DNA from: JAGLHV01 sp023143305 [NCBI: Clostridia bacterium]
GTDB lineage: Bacteria > CBDUZB01 > JAGLHV01
DNA: 64,000 bases
Assembly: GCA_030637025.1 (NCBI GenBank)
Contig: DAOVVV010000005.1
Coordinates: forward strand, 17,608-81,607
Direction of reading: 5' to 3'
The stretch's first letter is position 1. The number at the start of each line of letters is the position of its first letter. Made by a program: the position numbers and the translations under genes. Shown one piece after another: positions 1 through 9,660 of the stretch. Under the pieces are notes generated by a model that was not told where the DNA came from, did no database searches, and worked only from the letters and a program-made list of their open reading frames with translations.

Positions 1-1
1 G

Positions 2-814
2 AGTATTTTTGAAGGTATTTTATGTGTAGGGACAGGAAAAAAAAAGGTTATATTCAGGCTTCAGGAACATATTGAGAGATTATATTATTCTGCTAAAGTA
101 TTGAATTTTAATATTTCCTATTCAAAAGAAGAATGGTATAAGGCAATAAAAGGTTTGATTAAAATCAACAATTACAAGTCTTGCTATATAAGGCCGGTTG
201 TCTTTATGGATGCTTCTTATCTTGATTTATCGCCAAAGGAGAAATTAAGTACCATTATAATGTGTAAGCAATTTAATATTTACTTGTTTTTGTTGCAGAT
301 GAGAAGAAAGGTTAAACTTACCGTATCCAAAAAGGTAAAAAACACCTGGGAAGGTGTTTTGGCCAAAGCCAAAATATCCGGTAAATACATAAATAGTGCT
401 ATTGCCATGATTGAAGCAAAGGAGAACGGATTTGATGATTCTTTTTTATTAAATGAGCATAAAAAAGTATGCGAAGCAAGTTCGTCGAATGTTTTTGTTG
501 TTAAAGATGGTATTATAAAAACTCCGTTTCCTGATAATATTCTCAATGGAATTACGCGGGATTCGATAATAAAAATAGGACAAAACCTTGGCTATAGTTT
601 TGTTGAGCAGGATATAGCAGTAGATGAATTGTATACTGCTGATGAGATATTTCTGACCAGTACGGCAAGAGGGATTAAGTTGGTTTCCCGGGTAAACTCA
701 AAGAAAATAGTAGATTCAACTAAGATGAAAATAGGGCAAGTTTTACAAAGGAAATATATCGAGATTATTTTGGGAAAAGATGATAAATATGATAAATGGC
801 TTAGTAGTTTTTAA
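2..814 (+). CDS. Branched-chain-type aminotransferase (PLP class IV), 5' truncated by window edge
   Basis: PLP-dependent aminotransferase of fold class IV, the IlvE/D-amino acid transaminase/ADC lyase family. The frame is open from base 2, and its first residues (SIFEGILCVG, then FRLQEHIERLYYSAKVL) match the N-terminal part of IlvE-like proteins, so the gene begins before the window and the TTG at 101 is not its start. Visible family features are the lysine in AKISGKYINS that should bind PLP, the cofactor-site stretch CEASSSNVFVVKDG, and the NGITRD and FLTSTARGI segments. The piece between about bases 240 and 340 is shorter and more divergent than in typical IlvE. It probably transfers an amino group between glutamate and a branched-chain or related 2-oxo acid; a role in making an amino sugar or cofactor cannot be excluded. 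The next gene follows after a 40-base gap. Confidence 0.85.
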   Translation, partial: SIFEGILCVGTGKKKVIFRLQEHIERLYYSAKVLNFNISYSKEEWYKAIKGLIKINNYKSCYIRPVVFMDASYLDLSPKEKLSTIIMCKQFNIYLFLLQMRRKVKLTVSKKVKNTWEGVLAKAKISGKYINSAIAMIEAKENGFDDSFLLNEHKKVCEASSSNVFVVKDGIIKTPFPDNILNGITRDSIIKIGQNLGYSFVEQDIAVDELYTADEIFLTSTARGIKLVSRVNSKKIVDSTKMKIGQVLQRKYIEIILGKDDKYDKWLSSF

Positions 815-854
815 CTTTATGAAATTCGGAAAGCAGTAGAAAGGAATTCATGTT

Positions 855-1700
855 TTGATAAACATTAATAAATATTTAATTTTCTTTAGAATTAAAGATT
901 GGGTACATGTGTTAGGATTGGTAGTGTTAGGGTTTGTATGTGGTTCCGGATGGAAGATAGAATTTGGTATTTTTATCTTGAGTCTTCTGATAGGGTCTTT
1001 ACATTTAGCCTATGGTTATTCTTTAAATAATTGTTTCGATATAAATGTTAATTATAGATTTTTAAAAGATAAAGACATTTTTTCTTTCAAGAGGGCAATG
1101 TTATTATCACATTACATATTGGTTATTAATTGCCTGATTTGTTTATTTTTTTTTAAAAGGGGACTTGCTTTAGTTATATCAGGGGCAGTTTTGGCTTGGA
1201 TTTATTCGGCTCCACCGACAAGGCTTAAGAATGTACCGGTACTCGGTCTTTTTTGCAATTCAATGGCGTTTGGTGTTTTGTTTTTGATGGGGTATTGTAT
1301 CAATGATAAATTAGATATAAGATCTATCGTCTGGACATTTTTTATTCTTATTTTGTTTTTGCCGGTGCAGTTGATACACGAATTAAATGATATAAAAGAT
1401 GATAGGTTAAAAAAAATCAATACGACAGTTTCTAAGTACGGTGTTAAGGGAACGCTTGATTTAATCAGTTTTTTTCTTTTAATATTAATAGGGTGGGCAC
1501 TTCTTTTAAATTATTTATCAGTTACATCAATTTATCTTTTTTTTCTAACTATAATTTTTTCGATATCGATGTCTTGTTTTCTGTTTAAGCGAACCAGTAA
1601 GGGCGGAACATATATTGAAACATTTAAATTGAAACTGCAGGCCAGATATCTTGTTATTTTATTTGGAATTGGGATGTTCTTCATTTTATGTGAAACATAA
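855..1700 (+). CDS. UbiA-family membrane prenyltransferase
   Basis: 281-residue polytopic protein with about eight hydrophobic segments. UbiA enzymes transfer a polyprenyl group from its diphosphate to an acceptor inside the membrane. The first Mg-binding motif is N58-x3-D62-x3-N66, where the usual last Asp is Asn. The second is D179-x3-D183 within HELNDIKDDR. Between them lies YSAPPTRLKNVPVLG, a family hallmark. The start is a TTG preceded by AAAGGAA; the nearby ATG at 850 is out of frame and stops after two codons. The acceptor cannot be read from the sequence. Placed upstream of several polyprenyl-phosphate sugar transferases, it may act on a lipid carrier or decaprenyl-phosphoribose-like donor rather than a quinone, but this is inference from context only. 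Confidence 0.8.
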   Translation: MININKYLIFFRIKDWVHVLGLVVLGFVCGSGWKIEFGIFILSLLIGSLHLAYGYSLNNCFDINVNYRFLKDKDIFSFKRAMLLSHYILVINCLICLFFFKRGLALVISGAVLAWIYSAPPTRLKNVPVLGLFCNSMAFGVLFLMGYCINDKLDIRSIVWTFFILILFLPVQLIHELNDIKDDRLKKINTTVSKYGVKGTLDLISFFLLILIGWALLLNYLSVTSIYLFFLTIIFSISMSCFLFKRTSKGGTYIETFKLKLQARYLVILFGIGMFFILCET

Positions 1701-1744
1701 AGGGGATAAACTGAATAAAGTGATATAATGAGGTCTTTTATTTT

Positions 1745-3307
1745 ATGATGATACTAATTCAAAAATCCAAAAAATATATTTATGAAAAAAAATATTTATT
1801 TATTTTAAGTTTAATTTTAATTGTTAGTTTAATCCTTCGGTTATACAAAATAGGTTCTAAGAGTTTATGGTATGATGAAATTATAAGTATTGGTTTTGCC
1901 GTTAGTAATTTTTCTTTCATGTTCCTCAGGCCTAATACTCATCCTCCGTTTTATTCCGTGTCTTTGAAATTTTGGATGTTTATTTTCGGTTCCACTGTTT
2001 TTTCGATGCGTTTTTTCTCAGCCCTTTGCAGTTTTTTATCTGTCTATATGGTTTTTAAAATTGCTAAAAAACTTTTTGATGTTAGAGTTGCTCTTTTAAG
2101 CGCTGCTTTTACAGGCCTTTCCGTATTTCATATTTTCTATGCTCAGGATGTTACGAATTACAGTCTTTTTCTTTTATTGAGTTTGGTGTCTATTTATTTT
2201 TATCTTTTTTTTATTGAAAGTTTAAACCGGAAAATAATCTTTTTTTATGGGTTATCAACACTTTTATGTTTATATACTCATGTTTTTTGTTTTTCACTTA
2301 TTATTTTACAGAATATTCATTTTTTATTACAAAGAAAAAAAAAATATTTTAAAATATGGTTTATTATTCAAAGTATATTTATTTGTTCTTTTTCAGGTTG
2401 GGTGTTTTTACAAAAACCATTTAGTGTAAGAGCTGTAAAACATATAAGTTGGATAACCCCATTAATAGTTAAAAAAAATTTTCTTAATATTTTCTCTACT
2501 TATAGTTTTGGCGGACAGCATTTGGGAGGGTATGATTTTGTTTTTCCTCTCCCCTGGTATGGAAAACTTTCTTTGCCTGTTTTTGTGGCGGTTATAGGGT
2601 ACTTTACCTTTTTTTTAAAGAAGATTAGTTTTATAAAGAAGGAAACTTACGCAGTTCGTTTTTTTCTTTTATGGTTAGGTGCCGGTATTTTAATCCCCTG
2701 GGTCTTATCGTTACTTATTCGTCCTGTTTTTATTATTAGATATCTTATAGCTGTTTCCATTCCCTTTTATATTTTAGTTGCTTATGGGATAAATAAAATT
2801 TCCGGATTATATAGAATATTGTGCTGTTTTTTGCTTATTTTTTCTACCTCTGTAGTTTTAAATTCTTATTATACCAATCAATTAAAAATGCCATGGAAAG
2901 ACGTGGTTGGTTATGTAGAAGAAACTAAAGAAAAGAATGATAATGTCGTCGTTATGATTAAAATGCAGGATATTATATATAGATATTATACCGGGGATAG
3001 AGATTTTTGGAAAAATGCAGTGGAAAAGACGGAGTCTGGAATAAAATTTATAAAATTAAATCAATATTTTTTCTTTAGCATAGATTTATTATGTGAGCTT
3101 CGCAAAATAGTTGATTCCGAATATTTTTCTACTAATTCTCTTTGGATAATTTGTTCACCGTGGGTTTCTGAAGAAGAAAAAATAAAAGAATATTGTGAAG
3201 ATTCAACAAGGGGTTTCCTTAAAAAAGAATTTGATCGAATAACAGTTTATAAGATTTATAAACGGAATATTGATAAAAAATTAAAAAGTATATCTGATTT
3301 TGAATAA
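1745..3307 (+). CDS. GT39/PMT-type membrane glycosyltransferase without TPR tail
   Basis: 520-residue integral membrane protein with roughly ten to twelve hydrophobic segments, of the PMT/ArnT-like fold (GT-C). These enzymes take a sugar from a polyprenyl-phosphate donor and add it to protein, lipid or glycan on the outer face of the cytoplasmic membrane. The first external loop holds the acidic pair D44-E45 (SLWYDE), the expected catalytic and metal site, followed by THPPFY, another family signature. The C-terminal 150 or so residues are soluble. Unlike the seven related membrane proteins elsewhere in the window, it carries no TPR repeats, so it is the plain version of the architecture. ATG start, 44 bases after the UbiA-type gene. 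Donor sugar and acceptor are unknown. Confidence 0.8.
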   Translation: MMILIQKSKKYIYEKKYLFILSLILIVSLILRLYKIGSKSLWYDEIISIGFAVSNFSFMFLRPNTHPPFYSVSLKFWMFIFGSTVFSMRFFSALCSFLSVYMVFKIAKKLFDVRVALLSAAFTGLSVFHIFYAQDVTNYSLFLLLSLVSIYFYLFFIESLNRKIIFFYGLSTLLCLYTHVFCFSLIILQNIHFLLQRKKKYFKIWFIIQSIFICSFSGWVFLQKPFSVRAVKHISWITPLIVKKNFLNIFSTYSFGGQHLGGYDFVFPLPWYGKLSLPVFVAVIGYFTFFLKKISFIKKETYAVRFFLLWLGAGILIPWVLSLLIRPVFIIRYLIAVSIPFYILVAYGINKISGLYRILCCFLLIFSTSVVLNSYYTNQLKMPWKDVVGYVEETKEKNDNVVVMIKMQDIIYRYYTGDRDFWKNAVEKTESGIKFIKLNQYFFFSIDLLCELRKIVDSEYFSTNSLWIICSPWVSEEEKIKEYCEDSTRGFLKKEFDRITVYKIYKRNIDKKLKSISDFE

Positions 3308-3350
3308 AAGAATAGATGTTTGTTTAGTACAAAACTGAAAGGGGTAAAAA

Positions 3351-4385
3351 ATGAAGATTTTAATAACCGGAGGAGCGGGTTTGGTGGGAAGTCATGTAGC
3401 TGAATATTATGCCCGAAAAGGGGAAGAAGTGTTAGTATTGGATAATTTATTACGTTCTAAACTTTTTCGTTTCGAGAAAGAAACCGTAGGATATAATTGG
3501 AATTATTTGGCACAGTATGACAATATTAAACGGGTTAAAGGGGATATAAGGAATAAAGAAGATGTGTCCGGAGCAATCGGTTCTGGTGTAGATGTAGTTA
3601 TTCATACTGCTGCTCAACCCGGGGTGCCTTCTTCTATACATAATCCCCGGGAAGATTTTAGTATCAACGCTTTTGGAACATTCAATTTATTAGAATGCCT
3701 GAGAGAACAATGTCCAAAAGCAATCTTTATTTATTGTTCAACTAATAAGGTTTACGGTGAAAATGTAGATAAAGTTTTAATTGAAGAAAAAGAAACCCGT
3801 TATATTTTTAAAGATTGCAGGGGAATATCAGAAGAAATGTTTATAGACCGGACCAGCCATACCCCTTACGGAGCCAGTAAATATGTGGGGGACCTTTATA
3901 CCCAGGAATACGGATTTATTTATGGATTAAGGACGGCAGTTTTTCGGATGAGTTGTATTTATGGGGCCCGACAATTTGGTTTTGAAGATCAAGGATGGGT
4001 GGCCTGGTTTGTAATTGCCGGTTGCTTGAATAAACCGATAACTATTTACGGTAATGGCAAACAATTGAGAGATTTATTGTATGTGGAGGATTTGGTCGAA
4101 GCTTTTGATGCTTTTATTGAAAGTAATATACAACAAGTAGTTTTTAATATCGGGGGAGGAGAAGAAAATACTATTTCTCTTTTGGAGCTTTTAGATTTTT
4201 TAAAAAAAGAAATGGGTATAAAAAACCAGGTATGTTTTAATGATTGGCGACAGAGCGACCAAAGAGTTTATGTTTCCGATATTTCTAAGGTAAAAAAACA
4301 ATTAGGTTGGCAGCCAAAGATTAATCTAAAGGATGGATTGAACAAATTAATTGAATGGGTATTGAAAAATAAAAAAATATTTTAA
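3351..4385 (+). CDS. NAD-dependent epimerase/dehydratase, CDP-paratose 2-epimerase-like
   Basis: Extended short-chain dehydrogenase of 344 residues. The Rossmann glycine motif is G7-x2-G10-x2-G13, the catalytic residues are S130 (in CSTNKVYG) and Y173-x3-K177 (TPYGASK), and the substrate side carries FRMSCIYGARQFGFEDQGW and the phrase KPITIYGNGKQLRDLLYVED. That set is typical of CDP-paratose/CDP-tyvelose 2-epimerases. Members use NAD to invert a sugar carbon on a nucleotide sugar in the cytoplasm. No other CDP-sugar genes are in the window, so the exact substrate is unproven and UDP-sugars remain possible. It sits between a GT39-like and a GT2 gene, fitting a glycan pathway. ATG start with AAAGGGG upstream. 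Confidence 0.85.
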   Translation: MKILITGGAGLVGSHVAEYYARKGEEVLVLDNLLRSKLFRFEKETVGYNWNYLAQYDNIKRVKGDIRNKEDVSGAIGSGVDVVIHTAAQPGVPSSIHNPREDFSINAFGTFNLLECLREQCPKAIFIYCSTNKVYGENVDKVLIEEKETRYIFKDCRGISEEMFIDRTSHTPYGASKYVGDLYTQEYGFIYGLRTAVFRMSCIYGARQFGFEDQGWVAWFVIAGCLNKPITIYGNGKQLRDLLYVEDLVEAFDAFIESNIQQVVFNIGGGEENTISLLELLDFLKKEMGIKNQVCFNDWRQSDQRVYVSDISKVKKQLGWQPKINLKDGLNKLIEWVLKNKKIF

Positions 4386-4435
4386 TAAATACAATTTGTT
4401 TATAATCTAACGGAAAGAAGATAAAGGCATGTATA

Positions 4436-5149
4436 ATGGGTAAAATATTAACAGGTTTATCTATAATTATCCCTGTTCATAATGAAGAGGGTATTATTGA
4501 AAAGACAATATGTGATTTAGAAAAAAAACTAAAAATAAGGCACGAAATAATAGTAGTTAATGACCGGTCTATAGATAAGACTGAAGAGATTGTAAAAAAA
4601 ATTGCCAGGCAATATGAAAATATTAGATTAATATCTAATAAAAGGATACCGGGGTTTACCAGTGTTTTAAAGCTGGGATTTGAAAATGCAGCCTATAATG
4701 TCGTTGTGCCGGTAATGGCTGATTTTTGTGATGACATTTTAACTATAGAGAAAATGGCGGGAAAGATTGAACAGGGTTATGATATCGTTTGTGCTTCAAG
4801 ATATATGAAGGGGGGAGTAAAAACAGGCGGCCCATTGTTAAAATCTTTTTTTTCCCGTTTAGTTTGTTTAAGTATGTGTTGGCTGATAAAATGTCCTACC
4901 CATGATATAACTAATGCCTTTAAAATGTATCGAAAGGAAATTTTGAAAAACATTAATATTGAAAGTGCCGGGTTTGCTGTTTCAATGCAAATTACTTTAA
5001 AAGCGTTTTTTGCGGGTTATCGTATTACTGAATTGCCAACTACCTGGAAAGGCAGAGTTGTCGGCCAATCTGATTTTGGATTTGTTAAAGAATTAAAGAA
5101 TTATGCCGGATGGTATATTTGGGCAGTCGTAAGGTCGTTAAATCGTTAA
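4436..5149 (+). CDS. GT2 glycosyltransferase, dolichyl/polyprenyl-phosphate sugar synthase-like
   Basis: 237-residue GT-A fold transferase. It opens with the nucleotide-sugar binding strand IIIPVHNEE, then VNDRSIDKTEE, and has the metal-binding acidic motif DFCDD at residues 96-100, close to the ADxSDD of Dpm1-type enzymes. Such enzymes move a sugar from GDP- or UDP-sugar to a polyprenyl phosphate on the cytoplasmic face. No C-terminal transmembrane pair is present, so this is the soluble Dpm1-like form. It precedes two GT39-TPR genes and could supply their lipid-linked donor; that link is inferred from position. A six-G run lies at 4810-4815 within the coding sequence, in frame. Confidence 0.82.
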   Translation: MGKILTGLSIIIPVHNEEGIIEKTICDLEKKLKIRHEIIVVNDRSIDKTEEIVKKIARQYENIRLISNKRIPGFTSVLKLGFENAAYNVVVPVMADFCDDILTIEKMAGKIEQGYDIVCASRYMKGGVKTGGPLLKSFFSRLVCLSMCWLIKCPTHDITNAFKMYRKEILKNINIESAGFAVSMQITLKAFFAGYRITELPTTWKGRVVGQSDFGFVKELKNYAGWYIWAVVRSLNR

Positions 5150-5204
5150 AAAACAGAAGAATATTTTTACTCATAGATTTTATAAATGTATTGGTTAATA
5201 AAAA

Positions 5205-7391
5205 ATGAAAAATAAATATGTATTATTAATTTGTGGTGTTTATGTCCTGCTGGCGGTATTTTTGTTGAATCCCCAACTTCCTCATAGTGATGACGGTGAT
5301 GATTTTTTATTGTTATCCCAATCTATAGCTGACGGACAAGGGTATAAGGACCTTTATTGTCCTTCTCAACCCCCGCACACTACTTTTCCCTTTCTTTACC
5401 CCTTGTTTTTGGCTCTAATCAGGATTTTTTTTTCCGGAAATATTTTTGTTTTAAAATCTTTTTCCGTTGTTTTAGGATGTGCTTCGTTAATCTTTATTTT
5501 TTTTCTTTTTGAAAAAAAACTTAAGAATTCCCAATTAATGCTTCTTTTATTTTTAGTGGCTACTAATCCGGGATTTTTGAGTTTTTCCACAGGGCTTAAT
5601 AGTGATATGCCCTATCTTTTTTTTTCCGTGCTATTACTGTTTGTTTTGCAAAAGTATAAGGATAAAGAAGAGGGTTTGCTTCTCATTATTTTTTTGGCTG
5701 TTGTAACTTTTTTTATTAGATGGATCGGACTCTCTTTAATATTGACCGTTTTTATTTATTTTTTTGTTAATAAACAATATAAAAAGGCATTTGTATTGAT
5801 TGGTTCTTGTTTCCTTTTTATTCTTCCCTGGATAATTAGGAATCATATTCTTTCTGTTCATTCGACTGCTTCCAAACCTTATTTATGGCAATTCATTGCT
5901 GGATATCAGGGGAATATTTTTTTTATGGTAAAAACAGTGTTAAACAATGCTGCTCATTACTATGAAGAGTTTGCAAAAGTAATTATTCCCGGGTTTTTTT
6001 TATATCAGGGTAATTCTAGATTTTTCCTTCCCCAATTTTATGGTATATTACACAGTTTGGTGAATTGCTCCGGCATTTTTATTTTCTCTTTTCCTCCTTT
6101 AATATCTAAGTTTGTGCAAATGTTTTTTGCTATTATGGTTTTGGTTGGCTTTTTTAAACAGTTTAAGAAAAATCCCAAAGGGATAATTCATTTATACGTT
6201 ATTATTTATATGGTGGTAATTGTAATTCTTCCAAAGGATTTTCAACAAGGATGTTCTACCCGATATGTTTTTTCTCTATTGCCTTTTATTACATATTATG
6301 CAATTAAAGGGTTTTATTTGTTGTTAGGACATATTCTTTTTTTTAAGCGGGCAGGGATATTTTTAATTGTCAGCGTTTCTGTTTTTTTTAATGTAATACC
6401 CGTTGTTGAGATTTTGCAAAACAATGTTGCTTATTTATTAAATCATAAGCATCTTTCCCTAAAAGAAAAAAAAGATTATTATAATCCCTGGTTAATACAA
6501 TATTTTTCTACTGCTTTGTGGTTAAAAGAAAACACCTCTTTCGATGAACTGATTATCAGCAATATCGTTCCGGCTTTTTATATTTACAGCCAAAAAAAAG
6601 GATTTTTTTTCGATAAGAATATTTTTTGTCCCCGGCAGAAAACATTGAAACAAATGAAAGCCATTTTCGAAAAAAAGAATACGGATTATTTAATTATTTA
6701 TGATGTAGAAGAAAAGATTAATTTATTAAGAAGATTAGATAGGGAATGTAAAGGGATGGTATTCGTTCCCTTAGTAGTTATGTTTGAACAGGGACAACAT
6801 CCGGCAACAATTTATAAGCTTGAGTGCGTTGAACCAAAAATTAAATCTTTTTTTACTAAGGCTATAAGTGCTATGATAAAAGATAATTACGATGAAGCAA
6901 TTATGATTTGGGAAAAGGCTATTCTTATTGATCCTGAAATATTTTTCATTTATTATTATTTAGGGCAATGCTATGAAAAGAAAGGGTTAATTAAAAAAGC
7001 TCAAAAATTGTATGAAAAAGCAGTTGAACAGCAACCAAATTATGAGATATCTAATAATAGATTGAAGATTATAGAGCAGGAAGAAATAACAAGAAATGCG
7101 ACTTACAAAGGGTATGAATATCAAAAATTAGGTGAACTTTATTTGAATAATTATAATTCTTCTAAGGCAATTGATTCGTTTAAAACAGCGCTTAATTTGA
7201 ATCCCGGCTTAGTTGATTGCTATTACCATTTAGGGCGAGCGTATGTTTATAAAGAGAAATATGGGTTAGCAATGTTATATTTTAAAAAAGCAAAGCGGAT
7301 AAATCCCAGGTTAAAGGATAAAATAAAGCATCAAATTAAGATTAATAAGAGAAGGAGAATAATTTGTCAGGAAGGGGAAGAAGATGATTAA
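5205..7391 (+). CDS. GT39-like membrane glycosyltransferase with C-terminal TPR domain (copy 1)
   Basis: 728 residues. Residues 1-420 are polytopic membrane with an acidic first loop (SDDGDD, D29-D33) after the first helix, as in PMT/ArnT-type transferases. About 430-545 is a soluble external region, including VPAFYIYSQKKGFFF, conserved in all seven copies of this architecture. From about 545 to the end there are four to five TPR units, for example YLGQCYEKKGLIKKAQKLYEK and YYHLGRAYVYKEKYGLAMLY. The tail should lie outside the cytoplasm, as in eukaryotic TMTC O-mannosyltransferases, where TPRs help hold substrate. Predicted to use a polyprenyl-phosphate sugar; acceptor unknown. It ends in a basic stretch, NKRRRI, shared with copy 2, whose start overlaps it by eight bases. 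ATG start. Confidence 0.75.
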   Translation: MKNKYVLLICGVYVLLAVFLLNPQLPHSDDGDDFLLLSQSIADGQGYKDLYCPSQPPHTTFPFLYPLFLALIRIFFSGNIFVLKSFSVVLGCASLIFIFFLFEKKLKNSQLMLLLFLVATNPGFLSFSTGLNSDMPYLFFSVLLLFVLQKYKDKEEGLLLIIFLAVVTFFIRWIGLSLILTVFIYFFVNKQYKKAFVLIGSCFLFILPWIIRNHILSVHSTASKPYLWQFIAGYQGNIFFMVKTVLNNAAHYYEEFAKVIIPGFFLYQGNSRFFLPQFYGILHSLVNCSGIFIFSFPPLISKFVQMFFAIMVLVGFFKQFKKNPKGIIHLYVIIYMVVIVILPKDFQQGCSTRYVFSLLPFITYYAIKGFYLLLGHILFFKRAGIFLIVSVSVFFNVIPVVEILQNNVAYLLNHKHLSLKEKKDYYNPWLIQYFSTALWLKENTSFDELIISNIVPAFYIYSQKKGFFFDKNIFCPRQKTLKQMKAIFEKKNTDYLIIYDVEEKINLLRRLDRECKGMVFVPLVVMFEQGQHPATIYKLECVEPKIKSFFTKAISAMIKDNYDEAIMIWEKAILIDPEIFFIYYYLGQCYEKKGLIKKAQKLYEKAVEQQPNYEISNNRLKIIEQEEITRNATYKGYEYQKLGELYLNNYNSSKAIDSFKTALNLNPGLVDCYYHLGRAYVYKEKYGLAMLYFKKAKRINPRLKDKIKHQIKINKRRRIICQEGEEDD

Positions 7392-9591
7392 GAAAGGGAG
7401 AATATATTTATTCCTAATTCTCTTGTTTTATTTGATTTGTTCTTTTTTATTGATTAGTCCTGATTTTCCAATAGGCGGTGATAATGATGAATTATATTTA
7501 TTGGGACGTTCAATTGCCAATAAACATTGTTATCAGGATATTTATTACCATTCTTGTCCTCCTCATGCAAAACAGCCGTTTTTATATCCTTTGATTTTAG
7601 CTTTGGGGCAATTACTTTTTGGAGAAAATGTAATATTTTTAAGACTGATTTCTGTTTTTTTTGGGCTGGGTTCTTTGATTTTTATTTATTTTTTCTTCAA
7701 GAAAAAAATAATATTTTCTCATTTATTGTTTATTTTATTTTTTACGGCAACCAATCCGTGGTTTTTAGTCTCTTCTGTAAGCTTTGCTAATGAAATCGTT
7801 TATCTGTTTTTCTCTTTTCTCGTGCTGGTTATTTTTGAAAAACATGAAGATCAAAAGAAATTTTTACCTATGCTTATTTTCTTTTTAATTAGCATTTTTT
7901 TTACTAAGTGCATTGGTTTTTCCTTAGTGACGGCTGTTTTCTTTTATTTTATCATTAAAAAGAGATACAAACAGGCATTTTTGATAATGGGTTTGTGGAG
8001 TTGTTTCGTTCTGCCATGGATCGTTAGAAATATGGTAGTTTCTTCATCTGCAATATCAAAGTCCTATATGCAGCAATTTAGCATGGGATTAAGCAATAAT
8101 GGTTATGCCCATGTAATGATTTCTATGGGGAAAAGGATATTTAGTCACATCTTTTTTTATTGGCAAGCGGTTCCCAAACTAATTTTTCCAGGATATTTTT
8201 CGGGAGTAGCGGAATTTGGTTTTATTAAACAAAGATGTTTTCCTATGGCGTACAGCTTAATGAATAATACCGGTTTATTTCTTGCTCCAGCGCCTTATCC
8301 TTTTTTCTCTTTCCTGATTTCTGTCGTTTTGGGGGCTATTCTGATAATAGGTATGTTGTTTAAAATTAACAAAAAAAGTAATAGGTTGTTCTCTTTATAT
8401 ATTTTTTTATATTTAGCAATACTTTTAGTTTTCCCGGAAGGATATGAAGATGTCCGGTATCTTTTTCCTTTAGTCCCTTTTATTTTGTATTATATGATTA
8501 ATGGTGTATTGTTTTTTGTTTCCGGTAAGGGAAGATTTTTCAAGCTGGCAGGGATAATCTTAATTATATTGGTTCATTTTTACTATAATTTAATACCAAT
8601 CACTGAAATAATTTATAATAATATTGCCTATTTAGCCAACTATAGAAATCTTTCCTGGGAGGAAAAAGCAGATTACAACGATTTTTGGAAGGGGCAATGC
8701 TTTATAGCTGCTCCGTGGGTTGAAAAAAATATTCCTTTTAATGAGGTAATCGTTTCTGCCTGGCCACCGGCTTTTTATCTTTACAGTAAGAGGCAGGGGG
8801 ATTTTTTTGAATATATTCCTTGTTGGCCGGACCGGAGGACCCCGGAAGAAATAAAGTTTGCCATTGAGGAGGGGAATGCCGCTTATTTTGTTATTAGAAC
8901 GCAAAAAGAAGAGAAATTACTACAAAAATTAGATGCGGAATGCAGCAATCTTATATTTGTTCCTTTGGTAATTATGTTCAAACCGGATGCCGTTTTTACT
9001 AAAAATATAGACAGGGTTTATAAGATCGCGAGGGTTTCATCCCGGATAAAAGTTTTTTTTAAAAAAGGAATACATTATTTTGAAGAGAACAATTATAGTA
9101 AGGCAATTTTAGAATACAAAGAAACAATAAAGGTTAATCCTGATTTTTTTGATAGTTATTATCGGATGGGGCTTTGTTATGAAAAAGAAGGATTGTTTAA
9201 GGATGCTTGTAGATTATATGAAAAAGCGATAGAGTTACAGCCTAATTATGAAATGGCAAAAAACCGGTTAAATTTTCTTTATCAAAAGGAACTAATAAAA
9301 AACAACTCAAATGATGCAAAGGAATATTTATTATTTGGAAATATTTGTTTAAAAAATTATGATTTTGTTAATGCGGTTAATGGTTTTAAAAAGGCAATAG
9401 AAATTAATCCTGATTTGCCGGAGGTTTATTATAAGTTAGGGATTGTTTATACTTACGAACAAAAATTTGGTTTGGCAATATTATATTTTAAAAAAGCGAT
9501 GGAGATAAATTCTTGTTGGGCAAATAAAGCAAAGCACCAAATCAAAGTTAACCGGAGGCGAAGGATAATTGAGCAATATCTTAAAAGTTAA
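7384..9591 (+). CDS. GT39-like membrane glycosyltransferase with C-terminal TPR domain (copy 2)
   Basis: 735 residues, the closest relative of copy 1, overlapping its end by eight bases and so probably translationally coupled. The loop after the first membrane helix is GGDNDE (D33, D35, E36), followed by SIANKHCYQDIYYH, aligned with the same segment in the other copies. The membrane portion runs to about residue 420, the external linker contains WPPAFYLYSKRQGDFFEY, and the TPR tail starts near 560 (for example MGLCYEKEGLFKDACRLYEK). It ends in VNRRRRI, like copy 1. The two genes look like a recent tandem duplication. The following 302 bases hold a palindromic repeat, which may separate this transcription unit from the next. 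Confidence 0.75.
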   Translation: MIKKGRIYLFLILLFYLICSFLLISPDFPIGGDNDELYLLGRSIANKHCYQDIYYHSCPPHAKQPFLYPLILALGQLLFGENVIFLRLISVFFGLGSLIFIYFFFKKKIIFSHLLFILFFTATNPWFLVSSVSFANEIVYLFFSFLVLVIFEKHEDQKKFLPMLIFFLISIFFTKCIGFSLVTAVFFYFIIKKRYKQAFLIMGLWSCFVLPWIVRNMVVSSSAISKSYMQQFSMGLSNNGYAHVMISMGKRIFSHIFFYWQAVPKLIFPGYFSGVAEFGFIKQRCFPMAYSLMNNTGLFLAPAPYPFFSFLISVVLGAILIIGMLFKINKKSNRLFSLYIFLYLAILLVFPEGYEDVRYLFPLVPFILYYMINGVLFFVSGKGRFFKLAGIILIILVHFYYNLIPITEIIYNNIAYLANYRNLSWEEKADYNDFWKGQCFIAAPWVEKNIPFNEVIVSAWPPAFYLYSKRQGDFFEYIPCWPDRRTPEEIKFAIEEGNAAYFVIRTQKEEKLLQKLDAECSNLIFVPLVIMFKPDAVFTKNIDRVYKIARVSSRIKVFFKKGIHYFEENNYSKAILEYKETIKVNPDFFDSYYRMGLCYEKEGLFKDACRLYEKAIELQPNYEMAKNRLNFLYQKELIKNNSNDAKEYLLFGNICLKNYDFVNAVNGFKKAIEINPDLPEVYYKLGIVYTYEQKFGLAILYFKKAMEINSCWANKAKHQIKVNRRRRIIEQYLKS

Positions 9592-9610
9592 CGAAAAAAT
9601 GTGTTATAAT
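9581..9610 (+). promoter_or_regulatory. Possible sigma-70-type promoter
   Basis: TTAAAA at 9581-9586 and a perfect TATAAT at 9605-9610 are separated by 18 bases. The -35 half is weak and overlaps the end of the preceding gene. It could transcribe the transglutaminase-like genes through the repeat, but AT-rich DNA produces such matches by chance. Confidence 0.25.
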
Positions 9611-9660
9611 GAAAATTAAGGATTTTATGTAAAGATATATAATAAAATTATCTTTAAACA

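Noticed and set aside
101-814. TTG at 101 as the start of the aminotransferase
   Set aside because: The frame is open back to base 2 and the upstream residues match the family's N-terminal part.
1724-1729. TATAAT before the GT39-like gene at 1745 as a promoter
   Set aside because: No acceptable -35 sequence at 16-18 bases upstream, and such hexamers are frequent in this AT-rich DNA.
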